Assembly (NCBI GenBank): GCA_016295795.1
Contig: JAEDKN010000030.1
Location: 1-12,730 of the forward strand
Direction of reading: 5' to 3'
Source: Bacilli bacterium
GTDB lineage: Bacteria; Bacillota_I; Bacilli_A; RF39; UBA660
DNA: 12,730 nt
Shown: positions 11,446-12,730 of the stretch, piece by piece
Layout: each line of letters starts with the position of its first letter
Numbering within the stretch: the first letter of the stretch is position 1
Notes under the pieces: generated by a model
The model's database searches: none
What the model saw: only the letters and a program-made list of their open reading frames with translations
Told to the model about the DNA's origin: nothing
Program-made: the position numbers and the translations under genes

Positions 11446-12552
11446 ATGGCTGTACGACAGTTACCAAAAGAAAAAGCTACCAAAGATGGTAGAAGATGGT
11501 ATTTTTACGATAAGATTAAGGTTGATGGTAGAACTAAACCTTATATGTCAAAAAGTTATATGACTAGGAATGAGGCATTAAAAGCTGAAAGAGATTTCAT
11601 AGTTGGATATGAAACTAAAGAAATAAATGTTACTGGAATGACATTCAAACAACTTTTTGAAGAGTTTTATGAATATAAGAAAGATAAAGTTAAGAGAACT
11701 ACTTTAAGATCTTATAGAGTAAATATTAGAGAGTTAAGTGAATTCTATGAGTTAAAGATTAAAGATATTAGACTAGAACATTATATTGCATGGAGAAAAA
11801 GAGTTAGTGCCTTAGATTTAGCTGATAAGACTAAGAATGGATATTATAAGTTATTAAAGACTATTCTTAATTATGGAACTAAGTGGCATGATTTTAACTT
11901 TACTTCTATTTATAACAAGATGGAAAAGTTTAATGATCCGAATAAGCCACCAATAGAAATGCAATTCTATACTTGGGAAGAATTTAAACAATTTGTATCA
12001 GTAATAGATGATATTAAATGGAAAACACTATTTGAAGTATTATTCTTCTGTGGCCTTCGTAGAGGTGAATTAAGAGGTCTTTCTTGGGATAATATTGATT
12101 TCTTTAATAAAGAACTATCAGTTGTTAAAAATGTCGCTCAAGAAGGCTCTACTGGAGAATATATCATTACGACACCTAAAACTAGAACTAGTACAAGAAC
12201 ATTGCCTGTTCCAGAAAGAGTTATGAATGATTTACATGAATTATATTTAAGAGAAAAGAAACAATATGGATTTAATCAGAAATGGTTCGTTTTTGGTGAT
12301 AAGGAACCACTCGGCGATGGAATACTTAGACATACTAAAAATAAATTTTGTGATTTATCTGGTGTTAAAAGAATTAGAATTCATGACTTTAGACACTCTT
12401 GTGCTTCAGTTTTAATAAATAATGGTGCAAGTATAATGGTTGTTGCAAAATATCTAGGTCATGCTAAAATTGATGAAACATTAAATACCTATTCTCACCT
12501 ATTTAAAAATAAGATGGATGAGATAGTTCAAACGATGAATAAATTGGATTAA
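11446..12552 (+). CDS. int: Tyrosine site-specific integrase
   Basis: A 368-residue tyrosine recombinase, full length for the Tn916/phage-type family. Residues 5-55 form an arm-type DNA-binding domain (RRWYFYDKIKVDGRTKPYMSK and a following helix). Residues about 65-160 are the SAM-like core-binding domain, and about 172-355 the catalytic domain. All catalytic residues are visible: R205 in CGLRRGEL, K245 in TPKTRTSTRTLP, H313 and R316 in HDFRHSCAS, H339 in LGHA, and nucleophile Y349 in NTYSHLF. AAGGAGG precedes the ATG by 7 nt. The gene lies directly beside attR, the standard position. It should recombine the 26-bp repeats, with the DUF3173-like protein as likely directionality factor. Nothing suggests decay. 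Confidence 0.97.
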   Translation: MAVRQLPKEKATKDGRRWYFYDKIKVDGRTKPYMSKSYMTRNEALKAERDFIVGYETKEINVTGMTFKQLFEEFYEYKKDKVKRTTLRSYRVNIRELSEFYELKIKDIRLEHYIAWRKRVSALDLADKTKNGYYKLLKTILNYGTKWHDFNFTSIYNKMEKFNDPNKPPIEMQFYTWEEFKQFVSVIDDIKWKTLFEVLFFCGLRRGELRGLSWDNIDFFNKELSVVKNVAQEGSTGEYIITTPKTRTSTRTLPVPERVMNDLHELYLREKKQYGFNQKWFVFGDKEPLGDGILRHTKNKFCDLSGVKRIRIHDFRHSCASVLINNGASIMVVAKYLGHAKIDETLNTYSHLFKNKMDEIVQTMNKLD

Positions 12553-12559
12553 AAAAGTC

Positions 12560-12584
12560 TTACATTTCCTAGTAGGAAATGTAA
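12560..12584. repeat. Core-type dyad at right junction
   Basis: Perfect 12-bp inverted repeat TTACATTTCCTA-G-TAGGAAATGTAA. The 26-bp shared att block begins exactly at its right arm (12573), so the left arm is element DNA and the exchange point falls at or near the dyad centre. Read on the minus strand it is followed by GACTTTTTT, so it can also act as a terminator for transcription entering from the chromosome. Confidence 0.75.
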
Positions 12585-12598
12585 AAGTAAATGTAAAA
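12573..12598 (+). repeat. attR, right copy of 26-bp direct repeat
   Basis: Exact copy of 168-193, 21 bp after the integrase stop codon. The two AAATGTAAAA units lie at 12577-12586 and 12589-12598. Confidence 0.88.
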
Positions 12599-12645
12599 GC
12601 ATTTTTTAAATATTATAAATTATGAAAAGCCTTGAAAATAAAGGC

Positions 12646-12677
12646 AAAAAAATGACGGAACATTGATTCGTTCCGTC
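12646..12677 (-). terminator. Terminator in right chromosomal flank
   Basis: Perfect 8-bp stem GACGGAAC/GTTCCGTC (12654-12661 with 12670-12677), followed on the minus strand by ATTTTTTT. It would end a chromosomal gene lying beyond the right edge, so the element apparently entered intergenic DNA downstream of that gene. The remaining flank (12599-12730) has no gene I can support. Confidence 0.8.
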
Positions 12678-12730
12678 TTCAGGGGGAACTTAAAAAAGGA
12701 ATTTCTGGGAGTTTACCCAAAATTACGAAC

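Larger units (their letters stand above)
168..12598. mobile_element. Integrated defence island with tyrosine integrase
   Basis: A perfect 26-bp direct repeat at 168-193 and 12573-12598 brackets the whole gene-bearing part of the window, and a tyrosine recombinase gene ends 20 bp before the right copy. The left arm carries three defence units on the minus strand. The right arm carries DNA-binding and SSB-like genes, an excisionase candidate, a fourth defence cassette and the integrase on the plus strand. No relaxase, coupling protein, secretion gene, phage structural gene or complete replication initiator is visible. This fits an integrative mobilizable-type or satellite-like island better than a self-transmissible element or prophage. 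The boundaries come from the sequence; the class is inference. Confidence 0.88.

Overview
The window is about three-quarters A+T by eye. Its genes have strong AGGAGG-type ribosome binding sites, mostly A/T-ending codons, AGA-rich arginine and TGG for tryptophan, so the standard bacterial code applies. This points to a low-GC Bacillota host (Clostridia or Bacilli-like), though nothing fixes the genus. Most of it is one integrated mobile element of about 12.4 kb bounded by a perfect 26-bp direct repeat (168-193 and 12573-12598, taken as attL and attR). The tyrosine integrase lies just inside the right repeat. Outside the repeats are short chromosomal flanks holding only terminator-like hairpins.

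Left arm (203-7424, all minus strand): a dense defence block. From the centre outwards it holds a GmrSD-type modification-dependent restriction enzyme (DUF262 + DUF1524); a three-gene type II restriction-modification operon (two cytosine-5 methyltransferases, then an HNH endonuclease), driven from a promoter embedded between two 14-bp direct repeats; and, behind its own promoter, a two-gene unit made of a membrane-anchored beta-rich protein and a DUF3644 protein with a HEPN-type RNase motif (RNKIEH).

Centre (7425-8446): about 1 kb without genes but rich in structure. It has an array of 11-bp GGAAAAAGTAC-like repeats, a clear sigma-A promoter, a 14-bp hairpin, about ten A-tracts phased at helical spacing, a 52-bp segment present twice, two terminators, and a 250-bp segment closed by 13-bp inverted repeats. 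It looks like a control and possibly origin region for the element.

Right arm (8447-12552, all plus strand): two tandem ribbon-helix-helix proteins, a winged-helix protein, an OB-fold/SSB-like protein, a DUF3173-like excisionase candidate, then a three-gene cassette, then the integrase. The cassette is the most interesting part. A small beta-domain protein, an AbiTii abortive-infection protein and a 54-residue single-pass membrane protein all carry the same 18-residue motif (x-x-I-G-N/D-N/G-N-x-I-x-x-S-x-I-G-N/D-N-N) at a terminus. The cassette has its own promoter, palindromic operator candidate and terminator. This architecture suggests an amyloid- or beta-solenoid-type signalling relay from a sensor to a membrane effector.

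No relaxase, type IV secretion, capsid or full-length replication protein is present, so the element is a defence-carrying integrative island that probably depends on a helper for transfer.
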